DNA from: Escherichia coli
GTDB lineage: Bacteria; Pseudomonadota; Gammaproteobacteria; Enterobacterales; Enterobacteriaceae
Length of the DNA stretch: 64,000 bases
Reading direction: 5' to 3'
Assembly: GCA_021307345.1 (NCBI GenBank)
Contig: CP089930.1
Span: 1,922,001-1,986,000, forward strand
Part shown: positions 48,015 through 61,523 of the stretch, piece after piece
Layout of the letters: every line of letters starts with the position of its first letter
Position numbering within the stretch: position 1 is the stretch's first letter
Notes under the pieces: generated by a model
What the model saw: only the letters and a program-made list of their open reading frames with translations
Told to the model about the DNA's origin: nothing
Database searches by the model: none
Position numbers and translations under genes: made by a program

Positions 48015-49406
48015 TTACTGTTTTTCTGGCGGGAAAATCAGGTTCAGCACAATGGCAGTGATACCGCCAGCGGCGATCCCGGAGGAGAGCAGGTTTTTCA
48101 GCCAGTCAGGGGCAAACTGCAAAATCAGCGGCTGCTGAGAAACGCCCAGACCGACCGCCAGCGACAGCGCGATAATCAGAATGGCCCGACGATTCAGCGG
48201 TTCACGAGAAACGATACGCACACCTGATGCGGCGATAGTACCAAACATCACCAGCGTAGCGCCGCCAAGTACCGGCTCCGGAATATGCTGCACAAAACCG
48301 CTCACAGCCGGGAACAGGCCGAGCACAATCAGCATCAGTGCGACGACAAAACCGACATAACGGCTGGCAACACCGGTCAACTGGATCACACCGTTGTTCT
48401 GCCCGAAGCAGGAGTTCGGGAAGGTGTTAAACACCGCCGATACAAACGAGTTCAGGCCGTTTGCCAGTACGCCGCCTTTCAGGCGTTTCATGTACAGCGG
48501 ACCGGAAACCGGTTGTTCGGAAACGTCGGAGGTGGCGGTGATATCGCCAATAGTTTCCAGCGAGGTGATCATAAAGACCAGCATCAGCGGCAACAGCAAA
48601 CTCCATTCAATACCAAGCCCGTAATAGAGCGGTGTTGGCACCATAATCAGTTCTTGCGTCATCGGCTCGTTGCTTTCTGGCAACATGCCCATAAACCACG
48701 CCAGCGCATATCCGGCTGCCATCGCAATCACCAGCGAGGCCACGCGTAAGTAAGGGTTACGTTGACGGTTAAGCAGAATGATTAAAGCTAAGACCACGCC
48801 CGCCAGCAGCAAGTTTTTCGGCGCGCCAAAGGTGTTATCGTTCATGGCCGCATAACCGCCGCCAATGGACGTTAACCCAACCTGTATTAGCGACAGGCCG
48901 ATAATCATTACTACGACGCCAGAAACCAGAGGCGTAATAATGCGGCGCGCCAGATGTAAAACGCGGGAGATTACCATTTCGGTGCAACTTGCCAGCATCA
49001 GTGTGCCGAAGAGCGCCGCCATCATGGTAGGAACATCGGCGCCACCGGTCTTCAGTGCCGTTCCGCCCATAATTAGCGGAGCAACGAAGTTAAAGCTGGT
49101 GCCCTGAATAGACAATAACCCGGAACCAACCGGCCCCCAGGCTTTAATCTGAATAATCGACGCCACACCGGAAGCAAACAGCGACATACTAATAATGTGT
49201 TGCGTGTCCTGTGCTGGTAAACCCAGCGCCTGGCAAATTAACAGTGCTGGCGTGATTACCGCGACAAACATCGCCAGCAGATGCTGACAGGCGGCAAACA
49301 GAGTTTGAGCAAGCGGCGGACGATCTTCAAGACGATAAATCAGTTCGCTGTTTTGAGTCTGCGCAACCGGTTGCGCATTTTCTGACTCTAGGGTGGAAAC
49401 AGACAT
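48015..49406 (-). CDS. xanP: XanP (YicE), xanthine permease
   Basis: 463 residues, 14 predicted helices, NCS2/NAT family. The family signature [17 protein letters not shown] lies near residues 325-340, and the [12 protein letters not shown] segment near 100. K-12 XanP is a high-affinity proton/xanthine symporter. The ATG at 49406 gives the known length. It is divergent from gltS across 279 bases. Confidence 0.97.
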   Translation of the reverse strand: MSVSTLESENAQPVAQTQNSELIYRLEDRPPLAQTLFAACQHLLAMFVAVITPALLICQALGLPAQDTQHIISMSLFASGVASIIQIKAWGPVGSGLLSIQGTSFNFVAPLIMGGTALKTGGADVPTMMAALFGTLMLASCTEMVISRVLHLARRIITPLVSGVVVMIIGLSLIQVGLTSIGGGYAAMNDNTFGAPKNLLLAGVVLALIILLNRQRNPYLRVASLVIAMAAGYALAWFMGMLPESNEPMTQELIMVPTPLYYGLGIEWSLLLPLMLVFMITSLETIGDITATSDVSEQPVSGPLYMKRLKGGVLANGLNSFVSAVFNTFPNSCFGQNNGVIQLTGVASRYVGFVVALMLIVLGLFPAVSGFVQHIPEPVLGGATLVMFGTIAASGVRIVSREPLNRRAILIIALSLAVGLGVSQQPLILQFAPDWLKNLLSSGIAAGGITAIVLNLIFPPEKQ

Positions 49407-49603
49407 CGAAAACAATCCCGTGGTGGCAAAGCGGGCATTTTAGCTGACCGAAAGGTAAAAGCAAACGTTTGCCATGCATTCTTCTAAATATTTAAATGCG
49501 ATAAATGCACTTTTTTATATAACTTTTGGTTGTTTTCTGCTTAAAATCCATGCCATTTTTTTATTTTCAGCTGAGAATTCGAACCGGGATAGCATGACTC
49601 GAT

Positions 49604-49652
49604 ACTCGTCATATTTCGCCCTAATGCACATGCGCGATGAAGTATGACGAGT
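49604..49652. promoter_or_regulatory. Inverted repeat in the gltS leader
   Basis: ACTCGTCATA (49604-49613) and TATGACGAGT (49643-49652) form a perfect 10-base inverted repeat with a 29-base spacer, 34-82 bases upstream of the gltS ATG. It could be a leader hairpin or a regulator site; nothing further is known to me. Confidence 0.4.
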
Positions 49653-49685
49653 GTGAAAGAGTGGTGCGGACACAAAGGAGTAACT

Positions 49686-50891
49686 ATGTTTCATCTCGAT
49701 ACTTTAGCAACGCTTGTTGCAGCAACCCTGACGTTGCTGCTCGGGCGCAAGTTGGTCCATTCCGTCTCCTTTCTGAAGAAATACACCATACCTGAACCGG
49801 TTGCCGGAGGGTTGCTGGTGGCACTGGCGCTGCTGGTGCTGAAAAAAAGTATGGGCTGGGAAGTCAATTTTGATATGTCCCTGCGCGATCCGTTGATGCT
49901 GGCATTCTTCGCAACCATTGGTCTGAATGCCAATATTGCCAGCCTGCGTGCCGGTGGGCGTGTGGTGGGGATTTTCCTCATCGTGGTTGTTGGCTTACTG
50001 GTGATGCAAAATGCCATCGGCATTGGGATGGCTAGCCTGTTAGGGCTTGATCCGCTGATGGGGCTGCTGGCCGGTTCTATTACGCTTTCCGGCGGCCACG
50101 GTACAGGTGCTGCGTGGAGTAAATTGTTCATTGAACGTTATGGCTTCACCAACGCGACGGAAGTGGCGATGGCTTGTGCAACGTTTGGTCTGGTGTTGGG
50201 CGGCTTGATTGGGGGGCCGGTGGCGCGGTATCTGGTGAAGCACTCCACCACGCCAAACGGTATTCCGGATGACCAGGAAGTCCCAACGGCGTTTGAAAAG
50301 CCGGACGTTGGGCGCATGATCACCTCGCTGGTGCTGATTGAAACCATCGCTCTTATCGCGATTTGTCTGACGGTGGGGAAAATTGTTGCGCAACTTTTGG
50401 CTGGCACAGCTTTTGAATTGCCAACCTTCGTTTGCGTGCTGTTTGTGGGTGTGATTCTGAGTAACGGTCTGTCAATGATGGGCTTTTACCGCGTCTTTGA
50501 GCGTGCGGTATCGGTGTTGGGTAACGTAAGTCTGTCGTTGTTCCTGGCGATGGCGTTGATGGGGCTGAAACTTTGGGAGCTGGCTTCGCTGGCGCTGCCG
50601 ATGCTGGCGATTCTGGTCGCACAGACCATCTTCATGGCGTTGTACGCCATCTTTGTCACCTGGCGCATGATGGGCAAAAACTACGATGCGGCGGTGCTGG
50701 CTGCGGGTCACTGTGGTTTTGGCCTTGGTGCAACGCCCACGGCAATTGCCAACATGCAGGCGATTACCGAACGCTTTGGCCCGTCGCACATGGCCTTCCT
50801 GGTGGTGCCGATGGTCGGTGCGTTCTTTATCGATATCGTTAACGCGCTGGTGATTAAGCTGTATTTGATGTTGCCGATTTTTGCGGGGTAA
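49686..50891 (+). CDS. gltS: GltS, sodium/glutamate symporter
   Basis: 401 residues, two homologous halves each with about five helices and a re-entrant loop; the GSGHGTG-like motif appears as LSGGHGTGAAW (near residue 135) and AAGHCGFGLGATPTA (near 340). It imports glutamate with sodium. The ATG at 49686 has an AAGGAG site 8 bases upstream and gives the K-12 length. Confidence 0.97.
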   Translation: MFHLDTLATLVAATLTLLLGRKLVHSVSFLKKYTIPEPVAGGLLVALALLVLKKSMGWEVNFDMSLRDPLMLAFFATIGLNANIASLRAGGRVVGIFLIVVVGLLVMQNAIGIGMASLLGLDPLMGLLAGSITLSGGHGTGAAWSKLFIERYGFTNATEVAMACATFGLVLGGLIGGPVARYLVKHSTTPNGIPDDQEVPTAFEKPDVGRMITSLVLIETIALIAICLTVGKIVAQLLAGTAFELPTFVCVLFVGVILSNGLSMMGFYRVFERAVSVLGNVSLSLFLAMALMGLKLWELASLALPMLAILVAQTIFMALYAIFVTWRMMGKNYDAAVLAAGHCGFGLGATPTAIANMQAITERFGPSHMAFLVVPMVGAFFIDIVNALVIKLYLMLPIFAG

Positions 50892-50899
50892 CCGATGAA

Positions 50900-51040
50900 G
50901 CGGCGGTATAAGTGCCGCCGCAACAAAGATAAATGCCTGATACGCTTCGCTTATCTGGCCTACGTAATAATTCTCAATTTATTGATTTTGTGAGTTTTTT
51001 TTGTAGGCCGGATAAGGCGTTCACGCCGCATCCGGCAGGA
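50900..51040. repeat. Hairpin and BIME between gltS and recG
   Basis: A GCGGCGG/CCGCCGC hairpin at 50900-50921 may end gltS transcription. It is followed by two inverted REP units, a diverged one at 50934-50967 and a canonical one (TAGGCCGGATAAGGCGTTCA and on) at 51002-51036. This is typical of a BIME between convergent genes. Confidence 0.8.
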
Positions 51041-51081
51041 AGGTAGATCAATCTAAACGGCAGTCTTCTCTCCGCCGTCTT

Positions 51082-53163
51082 TTACGCATTCGAGTAACGT
51101 TCTGTTTCTGGCATCCAGCGTTCTATCAGGGCTTTTGCCTGTTGTGGGTAACGTTCATGAATATGCCGTGCCAGGCGCTGAACTTCCGGGATCATGGCCT
51201 GATCGCGCAGTAAATCTGCCACTTTAAATTCGGCATTACCCGTCTGACGCGTACCTAACAGTTCGCCAGGACCGCGAATCTCTAAATCTTTCTGTGCAAT
51301 CACAAATCCGTCGCTGCTGTCACGCAGCACTTGCAGGCGAATTTGCGCCGTTTTGGAGAGTGGCGTTTTGTAGAGCAGCACGCAGTGGGAAGCCACCGCG
51401 CCACGTCCCACGCGCCCGCGAAGCTGGTGTAACTGCGCCAGACCCAGACGCTCCGGGTTTTCGATAATCATCAGACTGGCGTTAGGCACATCAACACCGA
51501 CTTCAATAACGGTAGTGGCAACCAGCAGGTGTAGCTCACCTTGTTTAAACGACGCCATCACCGCCTGCTTCTCGGCAGGTTTCATCCGCCCATGTACCAG
51601 GCCAACATTCAACTCTGGTAGCGCCAGTTTCAACTCTTCCCACGTGGCTTCGGCTGCCTGCGCTTCCAGTAATTCCGATTCTTCAATCAATGTACAAACC
51701 CAGTACGCCTGACGACCTTCAGTCATGCATGCGTGACGCACACGGTCAATGATGTCGTTACGACGCGTATCCGGGATTGCCACTGTCGTCACCGGGGTAC
51801 GCCCTGGCGGCAGTTCATCAATGACCGAGGTATCGAGATCGGCATAGGCGGTCATTGCCAGCGTGCGGGGGATCGGCGTGGCGGTCATGATCAACTGATG
51901 CGGATGGAACCCTTGCTGCTGGCCTTTCTCCCATAACGCCAGGCGTTGATGCACACCAAAACGATGCTGTTCGTCGATAATCACCAGCGCCAGACCGTTA
52001 AATTGCACCTGTTCCTGGAAGATGGCGTGCGTACCAACAATCATCTGCACCTGACCGCTGGCGATGGCTTCTTGCTGAGCCAGTCGTGCTTTACCTTTCT
52101 GTTTACCGGCGAGCCAGCCCACTTCGATACCGAGCGGCTCAAACCAGTTGCGAAAGTTATTGGCGTGCTGTTCGGCGAGCAACTCGGTTGGTGCCATCAG
52201 CGCCACCTGTTTCCCGTGAGCAATTGCACGCAGCGCGGCAAGGGCAGCAACCAGCGTTTTACCGGAACCTACATCGCCTTGCACCAGACGCATCATCGGA
52301 ACATCGAGCGCCATATCGCGCTCGATTTCCGCCACCACACGTGCCTGAGCACCCGTTGGTTTGAACGGTAAGGCGGCAAGGAGTTTATTTTTCAGCGAGT
52401 CATTGGCGCTAAGCGGTTGGGCATGAAAACGTTGTGCTCCAGCGCGTAACGCCAACATACTGAGGTTGTGCGCCAGCAGTTCTTCCAGAATCAGACGACG
52501 TTGTGCCGGATGCTGCCCGCTTTCCAGATCGCTAAGTTGCAGCGTCGGCGGCGGGCGATGCAGAGTTCTCAAGGCTTCCGGCAGCGTCATCATCCCCTGT
52601 GACAGTTCCGGCGGCAACAGTTCTTCAATAGCGCAGGTATCCAGCAGATCCAGCGCCTGGTCGGTTAATTTACGTAGCGTTGCCTGTTTAACGCCTTCAG
52701 TCGTTGGGTAAACCGGCGTGAGCGTTTCCTGTAGCTCCGGAGTACTGAGATCACCCTGTACGCGATATTCCGGATGGATCATCTCCGCGCCATATTTGCC
52801 GCGCTTTGCTTCGCCGTAGGCCAGCACACGTCGTCCCGTCGCCAGGCTATTTTTCATCGCCGCGCTGAAGTTGAAAAAGCGCATGGTGAGAATGCCGGAA
52901 CCGTCGCTAATCTGGCAGGTCATCATCCGTCGACCGCCGAAGGAGATATTACAGTTCAGCACTTCGCCTTCAACCGTGGCATAAACGCCGGGTAACAGCT
53001 CGCCAATGGGATAAAGATGGGTGCGATCTTCGTAGCGCAGGGGGAGGTGTAAGAGTAAATCCTGCACGGTATGCAGGTTGATTTTCGCCAGCTTGTTACT
53101 TTGTGCCGCGCCAACGCCCGTTAGGGAACTGAGCGGGACAGCATCTAACAGGCGACCTTTCAT
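51082..53163 (-). CDS. recG: RecG, branch-migrating DNA helicase
   Basis: 693 residues. The N-terminal wedge domain (about 1-155) binds forked DNA; the SF2 helicase core has VQGDVGSGKT (Walker A, near residue 296), DEQH (DEXH box, near 397), TATPIPRT and QLRGRVGRG (motif VI, near 595). It remodels stalled forks and Holliday junctions. It is the last gene of gmk-rpoZ-spoT-trmH-recG, 5 bases after trmH. The ATG at 53163 gives the known length. Confidence 0.98.
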   Translation of the reverse strand: MKGRLLDAVPLSSLTGVGAAQSNKLAKINLHTVQDLLLHLPLRYEDRTHLYPIGELLPGVYATVEGEVLNCNISFGGRRMMTCQISDGSGILTMRFFNFSAAMKNSLATGRRVLAYGEAKRGKYGAEMIHPEYRVQGDLSTPELQETLTPVYPTTEGVKQATLRKLTDQALDLLDTCAIEELLPPELSQGMMTLPEALRTLHRPPPTLQLSDLESGQHPAQRRLILEELLAHNLSMLALRAGAQRFHAQPLSANDSLKNKLLAALPFKPTGAQARVVAEIERDMALDVPMMRLVQGDVGSGKTLVAALAALRAIAHGKQVALMAPTELLAEQHANNFRNWFEPLGIEVGWLAGKQKGKARLAQQEAIASGQVQMIVGTHAIFQEQVQFNGLALVIIDEQHRFGVHQRLALWEKGQQQGFHPHQLIMTATPIPRTLAMTAYADLDTSVIDELPPGRTPVTTVAIPDTRRNDIIDRVRHACMTEGRQAYWVCTLIEESELLEAQAAEATWEELKLALPELNVGLVHGRMKPAEKQAVMASFKQGELHLLVATTVIEVGVDVPNASLMIIENPERLGLAQLHQLRGRVGRGAVASHCVLLYKTPLSKTAQIRLQVLRDSSDGFVIAQKDLEIRGPGELLGTRQTGNAEFKVADLLRDQAMIPEVQRLARHIHERYPQQAKALIERWMPETERYSNA

Positions 53164-53168
53164 CGCAC

Positions 53169-53858
53169 TTACCCTGCAGCCTGCATGGTGGCCCACCAGT
53201 CGGCATCAGCTTCGATCTCGCCTTGCTGATTGACGTGGGGGTAAGGCAGGCCTTTGCGTTTTGCGACTTTCGCCAGCACCGGATAGCCGCCTTCAAACAG
53301 CAGGCGTTGTTGTTCTGATTCCGGTAACATGCTGTTTTCACGAAGGTACATGCCTGCGTTTTGCCGCTGACGCTGGGCTTCGTAAAGAATGAGTGCCGAT
53401 GCGACGGAGACGTTCAGCGACTGCACCATGCCGATCATCGGGATAATGATGTCCTGATCCGCCAGTGCTAACGCTTCCTGCGTGATGCCCGTTTTCTCCT
53501 GACCCATCAAAATACAGGTCGGGCGGGTGTAATCAATTTCGCGAAAATCGACGGCGTTATCAGAAAGATGTGTAGCCAGAATCTGCATTCCCTGGCCTTT
53601 CAGATGGGCGACGGCATCGCCAATGGTGCGGTGCGTTTTCACCTGTACCCAACTGTTGCTGCCAGCCGCAGCCGAAGCCATAGTGCGCATCCGGCTGCCA
53701 GGCCAGACGGCATGAACTTCATGTACGCCAACGGCATCTGCGGTACGAATAATCGCAGAAACGTTATGGGGTTTGTGAACCTGTTCCATGCAGACGGTCA
53801 GGTCAGGCTGCCGCCTGGCGAGCATTTCACAGATGCGTGCATAACGTGTTGGGTTCAT
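53169..53858 (-). CDS. trmH: TrmH (SpoU), tRNA Gm18 2'-O-methyltransferase
   Basis: 229 residues, SPOUT superfamily with its C-terminal knot: motifs NVSAIIRTADAVGVHEV (near residue 33), LMGQEKTGIT (near 118) and IPMIGMVQSLNVSVASAL (near 141). It methylates G18 in the D-loop of tRNAs. It sits 6 bases after spoT and 5 before recG in the operon. Confidence 0.98.
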   Translation of the reverse strand: MNPTRYARICEMLARRQPDLTVCMEQVHKPHNVSAIIRTADAVGVHEVHAVWPGSRMRTMASAAAGSNSWVQVKTHRTIGDAVAHLKGQGMQILATHLSDNAVDFREIDYTRPTCILMGQEKTGITQEALALADQDIIIPMIGMVQSLNVSVASALILYEAQRQRQNAGMYLRENSMLPESEQQRLLFEGGYPVLAKVAKRKGLPYPHVNQQGEIEADADWWATMQAAG

Positions 53859-53864
53859 AAAACA

Positions 53865-55973
53865 TTAATTTCTGTTTCGGGTGACTTTAATCACGTCTGG
53901 CATCACACGGATTTTGCGCATGATATTTGCCAGATGTACGCGATCCCGGGCGGTCAGGCGAATAAAGGCACTATAGACGCGACCATCTTTCTCTTCCGTA
54001 TTCAAACTTTGAATATTGGAATTGGTTGTGTTGATCGCCGCAGTCAGGTTTGCCAGCGCACCCTGATGGTTGAACATTTCCACCTTGATTTCAGTAATGA
54101 ACTCCTGCGCCGTTTCTTTATCCCATTCTACAGCCATAAACTTCTCTGGCTCTTTCTGGTAGCCACGGATGTTACGGCAGGACTCATGGTGGATCACCAG
54201 ACCTTTACCGGGGCTAACGTGGGCGATGATCGGGTCGCCGGGAATAGGGCGGCAGCATTTCGCAAAAGTGATCAACACGCCATCAGCGCCTTTAATCGGC
54301 AGATGCCCGTGGCTTTGGGTTGCTGGTGGAATGGAACCGTCTCCCTGCTGGAGATTCTTCGCTACCACTACGCTCATTGCATTGCCAAGACCGATTTCTG
54401 CCAGCAAATCGTCAAGTGTCGCCAGTTTCATGCGATCCAGTTCGCGCTGAATATTTTCCTGCGGGATTTCATTCAGCTTACGGCTGCCACCCAACGCGTG
54501 GTTGAGCAGGCGACGCCCCAGGCTAACGGAATCATCACGCTTGAGGTTTTTCAGCAACTGGCGGATTTTGGCGCGTGCTTTCGAGCTGACGACAAAGTTC
54601 AGCCAGGCGGCATTCGGGCGAGCGCCCGGCGCGGTAATGATTTCAACGGTTTGTCCGCTGGAGAGTGGCTGCGACAGCGGGTAAGGCTGGCGATCAACTC
54701 GCGCACCCACGCAGGCATGACCGATATCGGTATGCACCGCGTACGCGAAATCGACAGGCGTGGCACCGGCAGGCAGTTCGACAATGCGCCCTTCCGGTGT
54801 GAAAACGTAAATCTCATCCGGGAAGAGATCGGATTTAACGCTCTCGATAAATTCAAATGAGCTACCGGCGCTCTGTTGAAGCTCCAGCAAGCTCTGCATC
54901 CAACGCTGGGCGCGGATTTGCGCAGTGGTGCTGGTCTCGCCGTGCTCTTTATAAGCCCAGTGTGCGGCAACACCCATCTCCGCCATTTGATCCATATCTT
55001 CGGTACGGATCTGGACTTCAACCGGCACGCCGTGGGGGCCAATCATCGAGGTGTGCAAAGACTGATAGCCGTTCGCTTTTGGAATGGCGATATAGTCTTT
55101 CACGCGACCTGGACGCGGCTTATACAGGCTGTGCATCTGGCCGAGCACGCGATAACAGGTATCGGAATCATTGACGATCACGCGGAAGGCGTAGATATCC
55201 ATGATTGAGTGAAAACGCTGCTCTTTGAGCACCATTTTGCAGTAAATCGAATAAAGATGTTTCTCGCGACCACTGACGCGGCACGGTATTCCCGCTTCCT
55301 GCAAGCGCCCTTCGATTTCTGAGAGGATTTTTTGGATCATCTCTTTACGGTTACCGCGCGCGGCTTTCACCACTTCTTTAATCACGCGGTAACGGTTGGG
55401 ATACAGCGCCTCAAAACCCAACTCTTCGAGTTCGGTTTTAATGTGGTGGATACCTAAACGGTGTGCCAGCGGGCTGTATATTTCGAGAGTTTCACGGGCG
55501 ATGCGGCGACGTTTGTCCGGGCGAAGTGAGCCCAGCGTGCGCATGTTGTGGGTACGGTCTGCGAGTTTGATGAGGATGACGCGGATATCCTGCACCATCG
55601 CCATAATCATCTTGCGAAAGTTTTCGGCTTGCGCCTCTTTCTTATCGCGGAACTTGAGTTTATCAAGTTTCGACACCCCCTCTACCAGCTCGGCGACGCT
55701 TTTGCCAAAAAGCTGTTCCATGTCCTGGTAGGTGGCGGGAGTATCTTCAATCACGTCATGAAGTAGCGCCGCCATTAGCGTTTCATAGTCGAGTTTCATC
55801 TCGGCCAGAATGCAGGCAACCGCTACCGGGTGCGTGATATAGGGTTCACCGCTTGAACGTGTTTGCCCCTCGTGAGCATCACGTGCAACGAGATACGCCT
55901 GCCGCAGACGCTTAATTTGGTCTTCTGGCAGGTAGTTTTGAATCAGTTGATTCAGGCTTTCAAACAGATACAA
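53865..55973 (-). CDS. spoT: SpoT, bifunctional (p)ppGpp synthetase/hydrolase
   Basis: 702 residues. Order: HD hydrolase domain with HD in ALLHDVIEDT (near residue 72), the weak synthetase domain (about 220-350), TGS domain (about 385-445) and C-terminal ACT domain (about 625-702). It sets basal ppGpp and responds to carbon and fatty-acid starvation. It lies 18 bases after rpoZ. Long plus-strand frames across it are shadows of its codon pattern. Confidence 0.98.
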   Translation of the reverse strand: MYLFESLNQLIQNYLPEDQIKRLRQAYLVARDAHEGQTRSSGEPYITHPVAVACILAEMKLDYETLMAALLHDVIEDTPATYQDMEQLFGKSVAELVEGVSKLDKLKFRDKKEAQAENFRKMIMAMVQDIRVILIKLADRTHNMRTLGSLRPDKRRRIARETLEIYSPLAHRLGIHHIKTELEELGFEALYPNRYRVIKEVVKAARGNRKEMIQKILSEIEGRLQEAGIPCRVSGREKHLYSIYCKMVLKEQRFHSIMDIYAFRVIVNDSDTCYRVLGQMHSLYKPRPGRVKDYIAIPKANGYQSLHTSMIGPHGVPVEVQIRTEDMDQMAEMGVAAHWAYKEHGETSTTAQIRAQRWMQSLLELQQSAGSSFEFIESVKSDLFPDEIYVFTPEGRIVELPAGATPVDFAYAVHTDIGHACVGARVDRQPYPLSQPLSSGQTVEIITAPGARPNAAWLNFVVSSKARAKIRQLLKNLKRDDSVSLGRRLLNHALGGSRKLNEIPQENIQRELDRMKLATLDDLLAEIGLGNAMSVVVAKNLQQGDGSIPPATQSHGHLPIKGADGVLITFAKCCRPIPGDPIIAHVSPGKGLVIHHESCRNIRGYQKEPEKFMAVEWDKETAQEFITEIKVEMFNHQGALANLTAAINTTNSNIQSLNTEEKDGRVYSAFIRLTARDRVHLANIMRKIRVMPDVIKVTRNRN

Positions 55974-55991
55974 GGGCGACCCGCTTTGTGA

Positions 55992-56267
55992 TTAACGACG
56001 ACCTTCAGCAATAGCGGTAACGGCTTGAATTTCAGCGGCTTCCTGCTCTTGCTGTTCCTGGCGTTCGCGAACGTCGAGGATCTGGTTGTTGATCAGACCT
56101 TCTTCGATTTCGCGCAGCGCGATTACTGTGGTTTTATCGTTTTCTTCCGGTACTAGCGGATCCTTTCCGCCTACCTGCATCTGACGAGCGCGACGCGCGG
56201 CGACCAGTACCAGGTCAAAACGGTTACCAATTTTCTCTACAGCGTCCTGAACAGTTACGCGTGCCAT
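55992..56267 (-). CDS. rpoZ: RpoZ, RNA polymerase omega subunit
   Basis: 91 residues, identical in length to E. coli omega. It binds the C-terminus of beta-prime, aids its folding and forms part of a ppGpp site. It begins [20 protein letters not shown] and lies between gmk (54-base gap) and spoT (18-base gap). Confidence 0.98.
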   Translation of the reverse strand: MARVTVQDAVEKIGNRFDLVLVAARRARQMQVGGKDPLVPEENDKTTVIALREIEEGLINNQILDVRERQEQQEQEAAEIQAVTAIAEGRR

Positions 56268-56321
56268 ACTTAAAAAGCTCCACAGGTGAAGAAATGACTG
56301 GGCATGATACTGAAAGAAGGT

Positions 56322-59502
<3,181 letters not shown>

Positions 59503-59751
59503 GGTTCTCTCCCTAAAAATCTGTCTGGCAGGGTAGCGATTTGTGTGCATCGTCACGATTGAGATTTTTTAAGGTGAGTTTAGATTGATAATTTATAGTT
59601 ATGTGAAATTGGTGCTTTCTGCAAAGCTAATGCATTTTTCTGATGTTGTGTTAAGAAAAATGCATTAGAAAAAGTATGGGATTTTTGACGTTTTTTAGGT
59701 AGATGTATGTAGAGCCGCTGAAATTAACAACGGCCTACAATGCTGTGTCGC

Positions 59752-60615
59752 TTACTCAATATTCTGGATCTGTTCGCGCATCTGCTCAATCAACACCTTC
59801 AACTCAATCGCGGAGTTCGTCACTTCGGCATTGATAGATTTCGAAGCAAGAGTGTTCGACTCGCGGTTGAACTCTTGCATCATAAAGTCCAGACGACGAC
59901 CAACGGCTTCTTTTTTCTTGAGAATGTTGTAGGTCTCTTTGACATGCGCTTCGAGGCGATCCAGTTCTTCGGCAACATCAATTCGTTGCGCCAGCAGCAC
60001 CAGCTCTTGCTCCAGACGATTGTTCTCCAGCTGAACCTGAGCATCTTCCAGCTTCGCGACCAGACGTTCACGCTGCCATTGCAGAATTTCCGGCATATGG
60101 GCGCGCACTTTAGCTACTTCGGCGGTGACGCCTTCCAGACGCTGCTCGATCAACGCTTTCAGCGCCTGACCTTCGGTTTCGCGCGCGACGATAAAGTCGT
60201 CCAGCGTACCATCAAGAGCAGCAAGAATTTCAGCGGCAATAGCGTCGAGATCCTGTTCCTGGGCTGCCATTACGCCCGGCCAGCGCAGAATATCAACCGG
60301 GTTTATTTCCCCTTCGTCGCTCTGCATTTTTACCCAGTTCGCAGCAGTTACCAGCTGTTTAGCCAGTTTTTCGTTGAGAATCAGTTCTCCTTGTGCGCTG
60401 ACATCTGGCTCATAGCGCAGGGTACATTCCACTTTACCGCGCGTCAGGCGAGAACGAATACGCTCGCGAACGACAGGTTCCAGGCTACGGAACTGCTCCG
60501 GCAGACGAAAGTAAGTTTCCAGATAACGCTGGTTTACCGAGCGCATTTCCCAGGTTGCGCTCCCCCATTCACCCTTGATTTCACGCCGGGCGTAGGCGGT
60601 CATACTGCGGATCAT
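59752..60615 (-). CDS. yicC: YicC, endoribonuclease of the YicC/YloC family
   Basis: 287 residues, starting MIRSMTAYARRE, the YicC N-terminal signature. The C-terminal DUF1732 part has the DFMMQEFNRESNTLASKS motif with acidic and basic residues of the active site. In E. coli it cleaves certain RNAs, including RyhB. It is divergent from rph. Confidence 0.96.
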   Translation of the reverse strand: MIRSMTAYARREIKGEWGSATWEMRSVNQRYLETYFRLPEQFRSLEPVVRERIRSRLTRGKVECTLRYEPDVSAQGELILNEKLAKQLVTAANWVKMQSDEGEINPVDILRWPGVMAAQEQDLDAIAAEILAALDGTLDDFIVARETEGQALKALIEQRLEGVTAEVAKVRAHMPEILQWQRERLVAKLEDAQVQLENNRLEQELVLLAQRIDVAEELDRLEAHVKETYNILKKKEAVGRRLDFMMQEFNRESNTLASKSINAEVTNSAIELKVLIEQMREQIQNIE

Positions 60616-60741
60616 AGACGTTCCTGTTTATAAAAGGAGAGGTGGAAGGATTATAGCCATCGATGCCTTGTCAGGATAGGAATAACCGCCGGAAGTCCGT
60701 ATAATGCGCAGCCACATTTGTTTCAAGCCGGAGATTTCAAT

Positions 60742-61458
60742 ATGCGTCCAGCAGGCCGTAGCAATAATCAGGTGCGCCCCGTTACCCTGACTCGTAACTA
60801 TACAAAACATGCAGAAGGCTCGGTGCTGGTCGAATTTGGCGATACCAAAGTGTTGTGTACCGCCTCTATTGAAGAAGGCGTGCCTCGTTTCCTGAAAGGT
60901 CAGGGGCAAGGCTGGATCACCGCAGAATACGGTATGCTGCCGCGCTCCACGCATACCCGTAACGCTCGTGAAGCAGCGAAGGGGAAGCAGGGTGGACGCA
61001 CAATGGAAATTCAGCGTCTGATCGCCCGTGCATTGCGTGCGGCGGTTGATTTGAAAGCGTTGGGTGAGTTCACCATTACGCTGGATTGCGACGTACTTCA
61101 GGCCGATGGCGGCACGCGCACTGCTTCAATCACTGGTGCCTGCGTGGCGCTGGCAGATGCACTGAATAAGCTGGTTGAGAATGGCAAACTGAAAACCAAT
61201 CCGATGAAAGGCATGGTGGCAGCGGTTTCGGTGGGTATCGTTAACGGCGAAGCGATTTGCGATCTGGAATACGTCGAAGACTCTGCCGCAGAAACGGATA
61301 TGAACGTAGTGATGACCGAAGATGGGCGCATCATTGAGGTTCAGGGTACGGCGGAAGGCGAGCCGTTCACTCACGAAGAACTCCTCACCTTGTTGGCGTT
61401 GGCTCGAGGGGGAATCGAATCCATTGTAGCGACGCAGAAAGCGGCGCTGGCAAACTGA
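60742..61458 (+). CDS. rph: Rph, RNase PH (full length)
   Basis: 238 residues, complete, with the phosphate-binding motif [11 protein letters not shown] (near residue 123) and the [14 protein letters not shown]-terminus. It trims tRNA 3' ends phosphorolytically. It is first in rph-pyrE; its translation up to the stop, 5 bases before the attenuator stem, couples UTP level to pyrE expression. MG1655 carries a frameshift here that lowers pyrE; this strain does not. Confidence 0.98.
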   Translation: MRPAGRSNNQVRPVTLTRNYTKHAEGSVLVEFGDTKVLCTASIEEGVPRFLKGQGQGWITAEYGMLPRSTHTRNAREAAKGKQGGRTMEIQRLIARALRAAVDLKALGEFTITLDCDVLQADGGTRTASITGACVALADALNKLVENGKLKTNPMKGMVAAVSVGIVNGEAICDLEYVEDSAAETDMNVVMTEDGRIIEVQGTAEGEPFTHEELLTLLALARGGIESIVATQKAALAN

Positions 61459-61463
61459 TTTTT

Positions 61464-61491
61464 AAGGCGACTGATGAGTCGCCTTTTTTTT
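61464..61491 (+). terminator. pyrE attenuator
   Basis: A 9-bp stem (AAGGCGACT with AGTCGCCTT) followed by eight T lies between rph and pyrE. When UTP is scarce polymerase pauses, the ribosome closes up on it and blocks the hairpin, letting pyrE be transcribed; this is the known mechanism. Confidence 0.93.
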
Positions 61492-61523
61492 GTCTGTAGA
61501 AAAGTAAGATGAGGAGCGAAGGC

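Noticed and set aside
50934-51036. Inverted GC-rich repeats that could suggest a mobile element end.
   Set aside because: They fit REP/BIME units between convergent genes, with no transposase or target duplication.
53568-54860. A 430-codon plus-strand open frame across trmH and spoT.
   Set aside because: It lies antisense to two well-conserved core genes, has no ribosome site and its translation looks like a shadow of their codon pattern.
59740-60633. A 297-codon plus-strand open frame covering yicC.
   Set aside because: It is the exact antisense of yicC, a conserved gene with the correct start and motifs; no family resemblance.
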